From the NCBI GenBank assembly GCA_010094045.1, contig ML986772.1:30191-94190 (forward strand): DNA of 64,000 nt. The letters run 5' to 3'. Made by a program: the position numbers and the translations under genes. This DNA is from Lojkania enalia (taxonomy: Eukaryota > Ascomycota > Dothideomycetes > Pleosporales). Positions 25,600-40,274 of this stretch are shown here, piece by piece; the stretch's first letter is position 1; the number at the start of each line of letters is the position of its first letter. Below the pieces are notes generated by a model. That model was not told the origin of the DNA and did no database searches. It saw nothing but the letters and a program-made list of their open reading frames with translations.

Positions 25600-28500
25600 T
25601 AGTATAGGAGCTCTTATCTATCCTAAGTCTATTTACTAGATTCTTATAAGCGTCCCTTAGAAGCGGTTTTATAAGGAGATCTACTAAATTATCTTTAGTA
25701 CTAACCCTTTAAGTATTAATTCTCCTACTAAGCATTATTTCTTATAGAAAATAATATTTTAATTTAATATACTTTATACAGTTATATAACTTAGGATTAT
25801 AAGTTAGCTTAAGTATAGTATTATTATTAATTAGAAGTAGGGTTAATATAGCTTCTAGGACTTTAATATAAAGATTGTTAATTATATTTTAGATCTAGAT
25901 AATCTTTTAAATAGTCTTATATCTAACTATATATTCGGCTTTATAGGTTAATATTACTACAGTTCTTTACCTTTAAGATAACTATAATATAGGACTTCCT
26001 ACTAGTTTAACTACGTAGCCTATTATAGATCTTTAGGTATCTAGATATCTAGTCTAGTCTATATTAATATAAGTATATAGTTCTCTATCTAGATAGTTCT
26101 TTTTAAAATAAAGCTTAAAATCGGGTGTATATTTTAGGTAAGTATAGATATTATCAACTACTTTTATATATTCTTCTATTAGATTCGTATAAAATCTAAA
26201 AACAACTTCTACTACTTTAGTAATATTTAGATAGGTAACTACTATTATATAATTAAGAGCTCTAACTTTAGATTAATATCGTCGCTGAAATTTAAGAGGC
26301 TAGAGGTAACTATTATTCTTAGCCAATTTTAGGTTTATTCTTATAGGTGTTTTTCGTAGATAGATACCCTTTAGTTTATATCGTTCGAGAATCTATTAGA
26401 TATATAATTCTTAATATAAATAGATATTACTATTCGGTTTTTAATATATATATATCCCTAAGTAATAGGTATAAAGACTAAAATCTATTATATTAAAATA
26501 TAAAGCTAATTATTCTTTTATAGTTATAATTCGACTTTTATTTATACTAAAGATAGTAATATTATTAATATAAACTTCTATAATAAGGTTCTTATTATTT
26601 TAAATAAACATAGATAGATCGAAGTTTAAAATTCTCCAACTATTTTCTTCGAGGAAAGCCCTAAGTTTAAAGTACTACTATCTTAATACCTACTTTAGTC
26701 TATATAAGGATTTGTATAATTTAAGGATATAATTACTTACTTTAAGATAACCTTCTAATAGTTTAATAAAGATTTTATATTTAAGGTTGCTATTAAAAAA
26801 TACTATCTTAATATCTATTTAGTAGTACTTCTAGCTATATTAAACTTAAAGTATAAAGAGTATCTAGTAAGATATTAACTTAATAATAGAGGCGTATATT
26901 TTATTAAAATTAAGGCTATATATCTATAAGAAGCCTCGCACGATAAATCTTACCTTATACTAAGTAACTTTTCTATCTAAGCTAAGTTTTTACTTAAAGA
27001 TCTACTAACTAGTAAATACTTTACAGTTTATTAGTTAATCTACAACTTCTTATATCTTATTTTCTAGTAAGCTGTTATACTTATCTTATATAGCTTACTC
27101 CTACTAATTCTATTTAGTAGAGGCTAAGGTAGTCTTCCTATTATATAGTTCAGGACTAAGTAAGTTAGCTAAAACTAATATTATATAGATGGTTAGCCTG
27201 TTAGCTTCCTTTATAGTAATCTTCCCCTTATTAGCTGTTTCCTGAAGGGAGATAGATAACGAAAACGTGGAAGTTGTTAAACTATTACTCCTATTAATTT
27301 CTCATTTACTTTCTATAGCTTAGAGTTCTTATTAAAGATAAGTAGGAGCTTATTAAAGGTTATAGACTTGTCTATTAAGACGTAAAGGTGATAGAGAATG
27401 ATTTTCTTTCTTAAGGTAGGGTATAATAGCGAGATTAGCTTATAGCTCTAATAGCGTAGGGTTGATAAGTATTTTACTATCCTTAATTTTAAGATCTTTG
27501 TTAAGGGAGTTATCTAGCGTTTTCTAATCTTTATCGTCTTCCCCTATCGTTGTACCTACTTCTATTATTAGTAGTAGTAATCTTAGATATTAAGGTAAAG
27601 GGCCCCGCGGAATACTATAAAAGAAAAAACGTTTATATCCTCTATTATTATTATTAAACTAGAGATATATTATACCTTCCTTTTTTCTAGAGAATTCCTG
27701 CCTTTTAATATATATATTATATAGGAACTTATTATCTAGATAAAAGATAGTATTAATATTTTAGCCTAGTTCGGCGCAGCGGGTATAGTATTTATACTAA
27801 ATACTAAGATTAAGAATTCTATACTATATTAATTTAGGGTAAAGATTTTACTATATTAGATAATATACTATAGTATTTAGATTAATATAGAAACTATAGA
27901 ATATTCTTCTAGACGTTCGATAGTATAGGTAGGGTATTAACTAATATCTTCTAGTACTTCCCTATCTTCAGCTCCCCTAATAAGCAACATACTCTGGATT
28001 ATTTAGAGGGGCTAGTATAGAGCACCTAAATCTCCCTTTTTAGCAGGTAATATATCTAGTTTCTACTAAGCCCCTCTTATACTATCTCTTTATCTTTCTA
28101 TACTACTTATATTTGTCCTTTAGGTCCTATCTACCCTGTAGGATATTTCTACTAAAAGAGTATTTGTACCTTCTAATTAAGCAGTTCCTGCAAGTATTAA
28201 GTTCCTTTATAAGGTAGTACTAGTAGTACTCCTTAATATATACATAGTATTTCTTCTCTAGTAGAAGATAGGTATCTAACTATCTTAGTATCTTATTATT
28301 TTTAGGCGCGAAAGAGCAAACTCAGCTTATTAACTAGTACTTATTATATCTAGAGTAGAGATTAGATTGTCTATAGATAGCTCTTACTTATTAATATTAG
28401 TTGTATTTATCTTATAGTAGTTATCTCTTCTACCTGTTATTATCTAGTATAAAGGAATAGATAAGGCTGTATATATTATAGTAATTATATCTTAAAGTAG

Positions 28501-31500
28501 AATTAGTTCGTTTATAAATATAACTATTCTTATAATAGTATTTACACTTATCTTATAGCGGTTAGTTTTAGGGGTATCTTTTCTTTTTCTTTATTAGCGG
28601 TAATACGCTTGGTTTTATATATTATATATAGGTGCTACTATTTAATAGGTATATACCTTACCTAATAAGTATATTTACTTGCGGTGTAATTCTATTTCGA
28701 GAGTTATAAACGGTGTAAATATTATTCTATATATTATAGTTAATACTAGCTTCTAAAAACGCTTTATATATAGAGTCTATTTTATATACTTTTTCTTAGT
28801 TATTATCTAGTTCGATATCTAAGAGGGTATTTAAAGACTAGCTTTAGGTCTTAAATAGATTATCTAAATATAGATATATCTAATTATTACTATCCTCTTT
28901 AGGGTAATATATAGTATTATAATTAATTTATATAAAGTAGGAAGAGGTTTTAAAAGTATTTTAGGTTAAGTAGTAAAAGACTTATAAACCGGTTTATATA
29001 GAATTATATAAACTTTCTAGGCTACTTATATATAGTTAGAGGGGTATTTTTAGGGTTAACTTATTATCTAAAATATTATTATCTAAGGTTATTTTAGTAA
29101 TTAGAATTTGATTAGAAAGGGTTTTACTATTATAATTATTAGTTTAGCCTTACCTATTATTAATATATAATATAGTAATACGTACAACGCGTTTCTTATC
29201 TAAATACTAGATTCTTAGTAAGGCTTTAGTTTCGAAACCAATAAAATACCCAATCTATCCTCGTAATTAGAGAAGGGTTTTTTATCTATACTCTAGTAGA
29301 TAGGTAATATAGACCCGACTACCGAAAATCTACTTAATATTAAGGTTTAGTTTAAGTTTATAGAACGCTTCTTACAGCGTTATTTTCCCTTTAAGAACCT
29401 ATAATAGTAATCTATTTTTAATCTAGATTATATATAAGAAAGCTTTAACCTATAGTATTTTTAATAGGGAAACGTTCTTTATTACTTCTTTTATACGTAT
29501 ACTAAGTATTTTAGAAATTGTTAATAAGACGCTATTTATTACTTCTTATAGTATTACTAATACTCGTTTTCTATCTATACGAAAACCTCTTTCTGTAATA
29601 CTATTTATATAGTATATATAGGGTACTAAGTTTTCTAGAGAGATTATATATTACTAGAACTAGTCTTAAAATTCTCTATAGAGTAGAAATTTATTATTAA
29701 ATTAGTATACGCGAATTATTATATTATTCCGTTTTTTAATAGTTTAGTAAAGGTGTTAAAAGACTTCTAGAATCTTGTCTTTAGTTGTATATCTTACTAA
29801 CTAGGTAAAACGAGTTGTATTATCTATTATAGTTAGAATATATACTATATTATTCTATATATTAACTAGATATAGTTTCTATATATTTACGTATATTATT
29901 TCCCCTAGATTTATAGCTTATTAAGTTGCCGGATCTCTAGAGATTCTATTTACTACTTTAGTAGTAGTATAGATAAAATAGATAGTACCCAATTTTACCT
30001 ATAATTATTTATTAGTTAGATTAATACTATTACTTACTTTAAGGAGATCCTTTAAGCTTTAAATACTAAGGTATTCTATTTATCTATACTATTTCTAGAC
30101 TAGGTTGTTGTAATTAAATAGAGATATAATAAAAGGTAGCTAAACTTCTAGTAGAAACTGTTAGTCTAGAGTTCGTGTAGAGTCTTCTTCTACTACTTTT
30201 ATATCTCTTATACTATTTACTTATAGTAAGATTAGTTCTCTTTAACTCGGTTGGAGGTTATTTAGGTGTTCTAGTAGGTTGATTTATAGGTAAAAGAGTC
30301 TATTAATTAGGCTAGTATAGCTAATTTTAAAACCTTTAGTAGTTTTAATAGATATTTCTTTAATCTCTTAGACTTCTATAAACTTTACTTTTTTAGCAAT
30401 TTAAGAGAGTAATAGAATATTATATCTAGCATCCTAAGTATAGGCTATATTATACAGCTCTAGCTTAACTAGTTTATTACTATTAGTAGTTAGCTAGAGG
30501 AGTATAGTTCTAGCTCCTTTAATATATAGGCTACTATTATTTACAGTTCTAACGGTATATATTATTTTCTAGAATTTAGAAAACTATACTTTATTATTTA
30601 TAATATAGATATTTATACCTAAGTTAATAATCTATTTAGAGCTTTATTCTACTATATTATCCTTAAGTAGTATTATTATTTATAGATTAAGACTATTTAT
30701 AAGTTATAGCCTTTCTAGATATAGAGAGTTACCTAGATTATTATATTCTAGGATATTAGTTTTATCTCTTATAGAGGAATTTTTATTTAAGTTTATTATC
30801 TTATTACTTAATCTAGTATTTATATATATTACTTCCTATTTATTATAGTAGAGTATAGTAGTAGCTATAATTCTACCAGGGTGCTTAAGACTATATTATA
30901 ACTAAGGTTTAGAGTAATCTTTAAATCCTATATTTTAGGTAGTATTAACCTATCTTTTAAACTGTTTTAAGGCTTTCTTATATTTATTAAATTTATTCTC
31001 TCTAAATTTAGGGTATATAATCTAGCATTCTAATTTATTATAGGTGCTCTACTTATTATATCCTTTACAGAGTTGTTAGTCTTTTCTTTCTCTTCCCTTA
31101 TTCTTTACTATACTCTCTTTATTGTTCTTTTCTAACACTAGTTGTATTTCTACTCCTAAAAGATATCTGTAGAGAGTTACTAGGTCGCGTAGAAGGGTAG
31201 CTGTTCTAGCTAAAAGGTTCCAGGTATCTAGAAATCTATTAAAACGGTTTAGTAGAGAGTATACAACCTTTAATATAAGTTGTTTATTATTAAAAGTACC
31301 CTTAAAGTTGATAATATTTTATTATAGGGTTTTAAGAGTATTAATAAGATTAGATACTAATCTCTTAAACTTAAGTTGTTTAATTTTTCTTAGAGTTATA
31401 TCTAGGACGTAAGTATTATTTATCTTATAGAGTCTCTTAAGCTTTTCTATTACCTACTATAGGTTTTCTTTATCTTTAATATATCCTCGAAGGGCTGTAT
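25600..31500 (-). pseudogene. copia gag-pol, RIP-destroyed
   Basis: Read on the minus strand. A zinc-knuckle-like CKG...LECW lies near 31020-31075. A gag-pre-integrase-like stretch with IQSLKDLLKVSN lies near 30060-30130. The RT box reads EVYINN (26561-26578) in place of YVDD, both Asp codons having become Asn through RIP. The RNase H part near 25900-26060 has a GYVVKL-like segment. All are interrupted by TAG/TAA. Exact ORF limits cannot be set. Confidence 0.75.
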
Positions 31501-31955
31501 TAATAGTAGTAGATAGGAGGCCTTATATATATCGAAGATATTTCTACTGTTTTTTATATTCGTCGAGATCGAGCTTATAGAACTAGATAATAAGACTTAG
31601 CTAATCGCTTATTTAAGCTTCTATACTACTACCGGTTAGGTTAGCATCTTTACTATTTAATTTCTTAGCTAGTTTAGCTTAAGTTAAAACGCTAGAAAAG
31701 GTTAGTCGCATTAGCTTATTTTAGATAGTCTCTTTTCTGGTAAGGATATTCTAGATATTATTTACCTCAGCAATAAACTTTAGGTTGTACTTCTATATAA
31801 GGTAATTTTCCTAGCTTTAAAGTACTTCGACCTATACTTTAACAGATTTATTAGTAAGTTTAATACTAGCTATAGCTATAAAAGTTTAACTTCTTAAAGA
31901 CTATATTTAAACTATTACTAAAAAGGTGCGGTATATATAACTAGGTTTATAACTA

Positions 31956-32124
31956 GTTGAAAATATAATTCTTTAAATATATTAATTAGTTTATAAGCTT
32001 CTAGGGACTTATATATATATATATTATTCCAGCCTCTATAGGTAGATAAGCTATAGACTCTATTATAATATATATACCTACTAGATATATATACTACCTC
32101 GTTATATACTATTTAGAAACAACT
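31956..32124 (-). repeat. copia LTR, right copy (5' LTR of the element)
   Basis: Homologous to 25404-25573. It starts AGTTG and ends CAACT on the plus strand and is followed by the target duplication TAAGG at 32125-32129. Confidence 0.83.
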
Positions 32125-34370
32125 TAAGGATTCGTACTTACTTCTATTCTTTTTCTCTTCTTTAACGCAGACCTAGTATAAAGTACTCTATAATATAGTA
32201 GCTTAATAGTATTTGTTAACAACTACTTAGCATAGGTTATAGAACGGTTAGCCGAGGAGAATACACGGATTATCTAGGACGAAGTAATTCTAACGTTAGA
32301 AAAGTAGGAGCGTACTAGTAGAGCCCAGTTTAAGGCAACTAAAACGAGTTTTATTTACCTTATACAATATAAAGTAGTAGATAGGGATAGTACGATACTA
32401 CTATAGTTTAAAGGAAAGGAGATCGTACTAAAAGACAAAGTTAAGCTACTAGATATTATACTAGATAAGGAGCTAAGGTTTAAGGTCTACCTAGCAGATA
32501 AAGTAAGTAAAGTAATAAAAGTAGCGCTAGTACTATATAGGATAAAGGGACTACAACTTAAAGTAGTTAAGCAGCTAGCGTAGAGTATAGTACTACTAGT
32601 AGTAGACTATATATTATTAGTATAGTACCTAATCGCGATGTACGATATAAAGTAGCTCCTCTTATAATTGTAGAGGATTATAGTATAAGTAGTAATTAGA
32701 GGATTCTGTATAGTAGCCCTAGCCGTAGTAGAGGTAGAGGTAGGCCTACTCCCTATAGAATAGAGACTAAGAAAGTAAATAATTACATTCTAGATCTTAA
32801 TCTATAAGCTAGATTAGTTATATTCCTACTAGATACTTAAACAACAACAACTATATATAAAGTATTAATCCCTACTTATAAGAGTAGTAGAGATATATAT
32901 AGACGTCCGGATAGATATAGTACTTAAAGTTAAGCTATATATATATCTACTATAGGTAGAGCGACCTAAGGTAGTAATATATAAGAATAAAGAGTAGGTA
33001 TAAGTTATTATAGAGAACTACTAGCTAGAATAGGTAGATATATATATAGACGTATTAGTATAGAATAGTAGAATAGGTATTAAAGTATATACTAGACTAT
33101 CGTAAATTTATATCTCGAAGATAGTAGTAAGCTTAGACTAGATAGACGCATACCTGACCGAACTACTAGTAATTAGTAAAGCTGCTAACTAGCCGTAGGG
33201 CCTATTATATATAGCCCTTAATAGAAACAGTCGGCCTATACTAGTATTAAGTATTAGGATCTTCTCTAACTTATAATTAGCGCTTCTATTAGTATATAGT
33301 TAATAAGCTAGTATATATTAAGTTACTATAATAGAGATTATTAAGAAACTTTAGATAACTAATACTATACTATATTAGATCCTAGGATATATAGGGATTA
33401 AGGGAAATAAGTAGGCAGACAGACTAGCAAAGGAAGTAATAAGAGAAGAAAGTAAGCAGCTACTATAGTAAGATAGAGTACTATAGTATCTAATACGGTT
33501 AGTACTAGAAAGAGCTAATGTAATAATAGGACCGCTCCTACTAAAATAGGAAGAGAAGGGAAAGTTTACGTAGAAGATTAATATAGTATTCTATTTAGGT
33601 AAGTTAGTAGAAATATACTAACAGCTAAACAGCAACAAGGCGGCTATTATTATATAGCTATAGACAGGTAAGATATTCTTTAACAAGTATCTCTATAAGA
33701 TTAAGGCTGTAAATACTATAGTATATAAGTGTAGATATAAAGAGTTAATAGCATACTTTCTCTTCTCGTATAGAAAGTAGAGATAGTAAAGAGCTAAACT
33801 ATAATAGTAGTACAGACAGCGGTTTAGCGAGCTACTATACGCGCTGGGAGAGTACTCGAGCAGATAAAAGGGAAGCGGGTAGAGTATAAACGGACTGATT
33901 TAGTACTAGAAGCTAGATATAGAAGTAGTTAGGGCGATAATTAAATTTGCAAAGAGTATAAGGCGGCTATAATTAAAGGTATAAAATAAAGTAAGTAGAG
34001 ATAAAGGGGAAGTAGATAAGCAGAGGCAGCTAAAAGTCTCCTCTTCTACCTCGTAGGCGTAGAATGATGAGCTGTCTATAAACGCGCCTCGGCTAGTATA
34101 CTGCTAATTAAGAGGCGTATAACGCCGGAAATACCCTATAAACGTAAGGCTATAACTAGCTATACAGCTTATCCTATATATAGTAGTATATTACTTTCCT
34201 TTTCTTTCCTTTATTAAGTAGGGAGTTAGGTATTAGATAAGTAGGTCTTATAGTTAACTTTTAAAATAGAGTAGGCATAAAGAAGTAGAATATATATAGC
34301 TGGCGCTTTATAACAGCCTATACCTATAGAGTATATAGCTATAATAGAATATATATATATATATATATAC
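32125..34370 (+). mobile_element. Tad-like LINE, copy 3, 3' part
   Basis: Continues copy 3 from the RT domain (the FIDDYSAW equivalent near 32213 reads FVNNYLA) through RNase H near 33370 to the 3' UTR. It ends in a (TA)n run at 34346-34369, which is a RIP version of (CA)n. Confidence 0.85.
34346..34370 (+). repeat. (TA)n tail joining LINE copies 3 and 4
   Basis: About 24 bases of alternating TA ending in C. The copy 4 5' UTR follows with GCGCTTTAAATAG, matching GCGCTTTAGGCGG at 10270 of copy 1. Confidence 0.75.
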
Positions 34371-37300
34371 GCGCTTTAAATAGAAAATACTAGAGTACTT
34401 TAAAATTTTTACTATAATCTTTAGTATAGAAGAAAAGTTACTACTATCTAGAGCCTGAACGAACGCCCCGATTACGCTAGTAGGGAGAATAGCTAACCTG
34501 CTCCGGCTATACTTTTATAGAGGAGGGGTATATATCTTATAAGAGAGGACCCTTAGAATTATTAATAAGGAGGATATTTATCTTAGATATTCTTTTACTT
34601 AAACCGCAGACACTTGCTTAGCTAGTTTCTACTATAAGATAGTCCGCCTGGACTACCGAACCTTATACTAAAACCCTAATAGTAACGTTAGATTCTAATT
34701 ATAACCTATTAATACCACCCCCTATACTAGTAAAATATACTAGAAGGCGAATAATAAAGGTATCTAATATACTACAGCAGCCCCTAATAATAAAAATAAT
34801 AGTAAGCCGATCTATATAGGTTAAGTGTAGAGTTATAGTACTACTATTACTATAGAATAAGGAACTTAATAGTATATAGTAATATCTAGAGTAATATAAA
34901 CTACTACTACCTTATACTAAGCGTATATTAACCTCTTCTTGACAAGCTCTTAATAGCGGTAGTATCAGGATAGAAGAGCTAGCTAAACTTATTACGAGCC
35001 TGAAATAGACGATAGTATAATAAAATAATATTATTGCGAACTAAAATAAGATTATTAAAGACATTTAAAGTAACTGCGCAATATTCTAAGTAGAATAATA
35101 GAATCTTAAAAACTAGATTATAAAGCTATATAAAACTATATACTCTCTTTAAATACAGCTTAATACCTATTTAACTAAAGCGCTGTTAAGATATATATAG
35201 GCTATAATTGCAGCTAGCAGACAGCAGGTAGAATTAGGTATAAGGCCTTTAAGGTCGACAAATAGAGGAAGGGTCGATAAGAAGAATGAACGACAGCTAG
35301 TAATTAATATTAGCTAGATAAGAGATGATATAATAGAGAAGGTAGCAACTATAAAGGCGGCTAAGTAGGTGATCCAGCAAAGTATAAATAGAGTTGAAAG
35401 TCTTATAGGAACGACGGTAAAAGACTTCTATATATAGCGAGCGAATAACAATATAAGCGTAATTAAATTCTCGGTTAATAAGAATAAGGAGGTAGTAGTC
35501 CGGCAGGTAATAGTAGACTAGCTTAAACCAACCCTACCGGGTATAAGGCTAGTAGAACCTAAGTAGTATCTAATAAAAGTAGACTAGATTAAGGTAGCTT
35601 TAGCTATAGATGTAGAGAGTAGTAAAGTAAGCAGGTTAGTAATAGAACAATTTAGTATAGAAAATAGAGTAGAGGTATATATAATGTGATAGTTAAGGTA
35701 ACTAAGGCTTAAAGGATAGCATACGTCAGCAGTAGTTAAGGTAGTAATAAAGGAGGAGGCTAAGAAGCTACTAAAGTCAGATAGCGTGACGTTTAGAGGA
35801 GGAGATATTATAGTATTATAATTTAAGGAGCGACGTATACTAGTAGTCTACTATAAATATAGGAGGTTTAGATATAGAATAAGGGACTATATATAATAAG
35901 AGGCATATGATATATACGGGTAAAAAGAGTACTTATATTATAAGATAGTTAACCTACGATGCGTTAACTGCTAAGGCTTATATTAAGTATTATACTAAGA
36001 ATACCTAGAATTTAGGAAAGAGATAAGTAGAATCCTTATATATTAATACTATAAATAGAGAACTCTAGATCCTTTAAATAAATATAAAAAGAACTAAGAA
36101 AGCGCAGCACGCGCTTTATAATAATATAATACTAGCCGACTTTTACTTTATTCTAGGGTAGGAACCTAGATACTTTCTAGAAGAGGAAAAAGTAGTACTA
36201 TATAGCACGAATCTACGCTAGATAATATATATACTATATAGTAGATAAGAAGGATAGTATTTAGTCTAAATATACATCTAGGTATTAAAAGATATTAAAG
36301 CTATATAATTATATATAAACTTAGCAGATATTATAGCTATATAAATATATATAAGCAGAAGGAAACTAATAATAGTATTAGTATATATTCTAGATATATC
36401 TTTATTAATAAGAACTAGAGAGAAAAATCTAAAGGAACTTAATAGTAGGCTATAGATAATCGATAGGCTAATATAGTAGAAGCAACTATACGACCTGTAT
36501 ATAGAGGTAGTAGTTACTAGTAACTTCAACTAATATAACCTACTATAGAGAGGAAGTTATATCGATAGTATAGCAAGCTAAGAGGATAATATACTAATTA
36601 TTAACTTTATAGCGGAGCTATTATTATAGAGCCTTCTACTAGTAGAACTAACTACATTTATTAGTAATATAGAATGCTTGTTAACTATTAACCTAATATT
36701 TATAACAGCCGGGTTAGCAGGGGATCTAGTTAAATACTCGATCTAAGAATATAAGTATAGGTTAGATTATAAGGCTATATAAACGCGCTTCTATATAGAT
36801 ATAAAAAAGAAAGAAGGCTAGAAGAAGCTACTATTTAAAAACGCGCCGTAGGATAAGATTTAATAAATAGTTAAATAAGAGAAGAAAGTAGGCTTTCTAG
36901 TAGAAGATATTAAGGAGATAGCTAGCCGGCTTATATAGTAGGCGATTAAGGTGGTAGAAATATACTATCTAAGGGCGAGACCGTCGCGGTATATAAAGTA
37001 ATAGTAGAGTAAGGACCTTACAGCGCTAAGAAAGTTATATATGTACTAGAGAAACAGAGTATATATAATATAGCAGTAAGGAAGAGAAGATATAAAACTA
37101 TATAATATAGTAATAAGAGCGAAAAGACTCTTCTATAGAATAATCCGACAGCACTATAAGTAATACTAGAAAGTATTCCTTAATAATAATAATAATATAT
37201 AGAAGGCAGCTAAATATCTAGACTTTTAGGCAAGTAGCTTATTTACTAGAATACTACTAATCTAAAAGACTAGTTAAGAGGGAGAAACTGCTATAGAGGA

Positions 37301-40274
37301 TAAAGAGATAGGATAAGAGCTATTCTATATATTCTTCTCTAGCCTACCGCTATACGAGTATAAGGAGATACTAATAATATATAATTAACTCTACTGCGAG
37401 CCGATAGCTAAGTATAAGATAAAAGTAGCTATTTTTAGAGTAAACCTAGATAAGGCGTTAGAAAGAAATAGCCTACCAGTAAGAGTATAAAGAGAGCTGT
37501 AGCTGGTTCTAGATAATAAAATTATACAGCTATTTGCGAGATCTCTTAAACTAGAAAAAATATTAAAAGAGTAGAAGGTTATAAAAATTATACTGCTATA
37601 AAAGCTAAATAGAAAAGACTATATAATAGTTAACAACTACTAGCCAATCTTACTACTACTAATACTAGGTAAGGCGCTTGAGTTGCTGGTAGCTAAGAAA
37701 ATAGTATATTTAGTAGAGGAGTATAGTTTTTTATCTAAGATATACTTTAGCGCGTAGAAGTAGAGGTTAATAATATATATACTATTATACCTCTATAAAA
37801 ATATATTTAAAGTTTAGTGCGGAAAGAAGATACTATTACTAATTTTATTTAATATTAAGAGAGTATATAATAATATAGCTATTAAGCTAGAGATTAGAAG
37901 ATTATAGTAGTAACAGATCCTAGAGAAGATTATATAGTAGGTATAAAACTTCTATATAGAACGACAAGTATATATTCTTATTAATAGTAGAATAATAAAA
38001 GTATAGAGTCTTCTATAGGTAGGTCTTCTATAAGAATCCGTACTTACTCCTATTCTTTTCCTCTTCTTTAATATAGACTTAGTATAGAACGCTCTATAAT
38101 ATAGCAGCTTAATAGTATTTATTAACAACTACTTAGTATAGGTTATAAGATAGTTAGCTAAGAAGAATATACGGATTATCTAGAACAAAGTAATTCTAAC
38201 GTTAGAGAAGTAGGAGTATACTAGTAGAGCCTAGTTTAAGGTAACTAAAACGAGTTTTATTTACCTTACGCGATATAAAGTAGTAGATAGAGATAGTATA
38301 ATACTACTATAGTTTAAAGAAAAGAAGATTATACTAAAAGATAAAGTTAAGCTACTAGATGTTATACTAGATAAGAAGCTAAGGTTTAAGGTCTATCTAA
38401 TAGATAAAGCAGGTAAAGTAATAAAAGTAGCGCTAGTACTATATAGGATAAAAGAACTGTAATCTAAAATAGTTAAGCAGCTAGTATAGAGTATAGTACT
38501 ACTAGTAGTAGACTATATATTACTAGTATAGTACCTAATTATAATATATAATATAAAGCAGCTTCTCTTATAGTTATAGAGGATTATAGCGTAAGCAGTA
38601 ATTAGAGGATTCTATATAGTAGCCCTATCTATAGTAGAGGTAGAGGTAGGCTTACTCTCTATAGAATAGAGACTAAAGAAGTAAACAATTGCATTCTAGG
38701 TCTTAATCTATAAGCTAGGTTAGTTATATCTCTACTAGATGCTTAAGTAATAATAACTATATATAAAGTATTAATCCCCGTTTATAAGAGTAGTAGAGAT
38801 ATATATAGACGTCTGGATAGATATAGTACTTAAAGTTAAGCTATATATATATCTACTATAGGTAGAGTAACCTAAAGTAGTAATATATAAAGATAAAGAG
38901 TAGGTATAAGCTATTATAGGGGACTACTAGCTAGAATAGGTAGATATATATATAGATATATTAGTATAGAATAGTAGAGTAGGTATTAGAATATATACTA
39001 GACTATTATAAATTTACGTTTTAAAGATAGTAGTAAGCTTAGACTAGACAGACGTATACCTAACCGAACTACTAGTAATTAATAAAGCTGCTAACTAGCC
39101 GTAGAACCTATTATATATAGCTTTTAATAGAGACGGTCAGCCTATACTAGTATTAAGTATTAGAATCTTCTCTAACTTATAATTAGCGCTTCTATTAGTA
39201 TATAATTAGTAAGCTAGTATATATTAAGTTACTATAATAGAGATTATTAAGAAATTTTAGATAACTAACACTATACTATATTAGATCCTAGAATATATAA
39301 GGATTAAGGGAAATAAGTAGGTAGATAGACTAGCAAAGGAAGTAATAAGAGAAGAAAGCGAGCAGCTACTACAGTAAGACGGAATACTATAGTATCTAAT
39401 ATAGTTAGTACTGGAAAGAGCTAATATAATAATAGAACCGCTCCTACTAAAATAGAAAGAGAAGGAAAAGTTTACGTAGAAGATTAATACGGTATTCTAT
39501 CTAGGTAAATTAGTAGAGATATACTAATAGCTAAATAGTAATAAGGCGGCTATTATTATACAGCTATAGATAGGTAAAATATTCTTTAATAAGTATCTCT
39601 ATAAGATTAAGGCTATAAATACTATAGTATATAAGTATAGATATAAAGAGTTAATAGTATACTTTCTCTTCTCGTATAGAAGGTAGAGACAGTAAAGAGC
39701 TAAACTATAATAGTAGTATAGATAGCGGTTTAGCAAACTATTATACACGCTGGGAGGGTACTTAAGTAGATAAGAAGGAAGCGGGTAAAATATAGACAAA
39801 CTGATTTAGTACTAGAAGCTAGATATAAAAGTAGTTAGAGCGACAATTAAATTTATAAAGAGTATAGAGCGGCTATAACTAAAGATATAAGATAAAGTAA
39901 GTAGAGATAAAGGAGAAGTAGATAAGTAGAGGCAGCTAAGAGTCTCCTCTTCTACCTCGTAGGCGTAGAATAATAAGCTATCTATAAACACGCCTTAGCT
40001 AATATACTACCGATTAAGAGGCGTATAACGCTGGAAATACTCTATAAACGTAAGACTATAACTAGCTATATAGCTTATTTTATATATAGTAGTATATTAC
40101 TTTCCTTTTCTTTCCTTTATTAAGTATAGAGTTAGGTATTAGATAAGTAGGTCTTATAGTTGGCTTTTAAAATGGAGCAGGCATAAGAAAGTATAATATA
40201 TATAGCTAGTACTTTATAACAGCCTATACTTATAAAGTATATAGCTATAATAGAATATATATATATATATATAT
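34371..40274 (+). mobile_element. Tad-like LINE, copy 4, heavily RIP-mutated
   Basis: Has the longest 5' UTR among copies 2-5 (34371-34560, including one monomer), then ORF1 at about 34570-36060, ORF2 at about 36060-40000, the 3' UTR and a (TA)n tail. The RT box near 38119 reads FINNYLV. RNase H near 39278 is likewise eroded. It is one of the most AT-rich copies, as expected for the centre of the array. Confidence 0.85.
40252..40274 (+). repeat. (TA)n tail joining LINE copies 4 and 5
   Basis: Alternating TA run ending ATAC, followed by GCGCTATAAGTAG and the usual ATTAATAAG...GGATATTT start of copy 5. Confidence 0.75.

Larger units (their letters stand above)
25404..32124 (-). mobile_element. 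Ty1/copia retrotransposon nested in LINE copy 3
   Basis: Two LTRs of 169-170 bp (25404-25573 and 31956-32124) flank a minus-strand gag, integrase, RT, RNase H order, which is the copia arrangement. The LINE sequence resumes exactly after it, and the 5-bp duplication TAAGA/TAAGG borders it on both sides. The total is 6721 bp. RIP has broken all frames. It inserted after LINE copy 3 was in place. Confidence 0.88.

Noticed and set aside
39599..39799. Minus-strand open frame rich in Tyr, Leu and Ile
   Set aside because: Typical by-product of AT-rich RIP DNA opposite the LINE ORF2 C-terminus.
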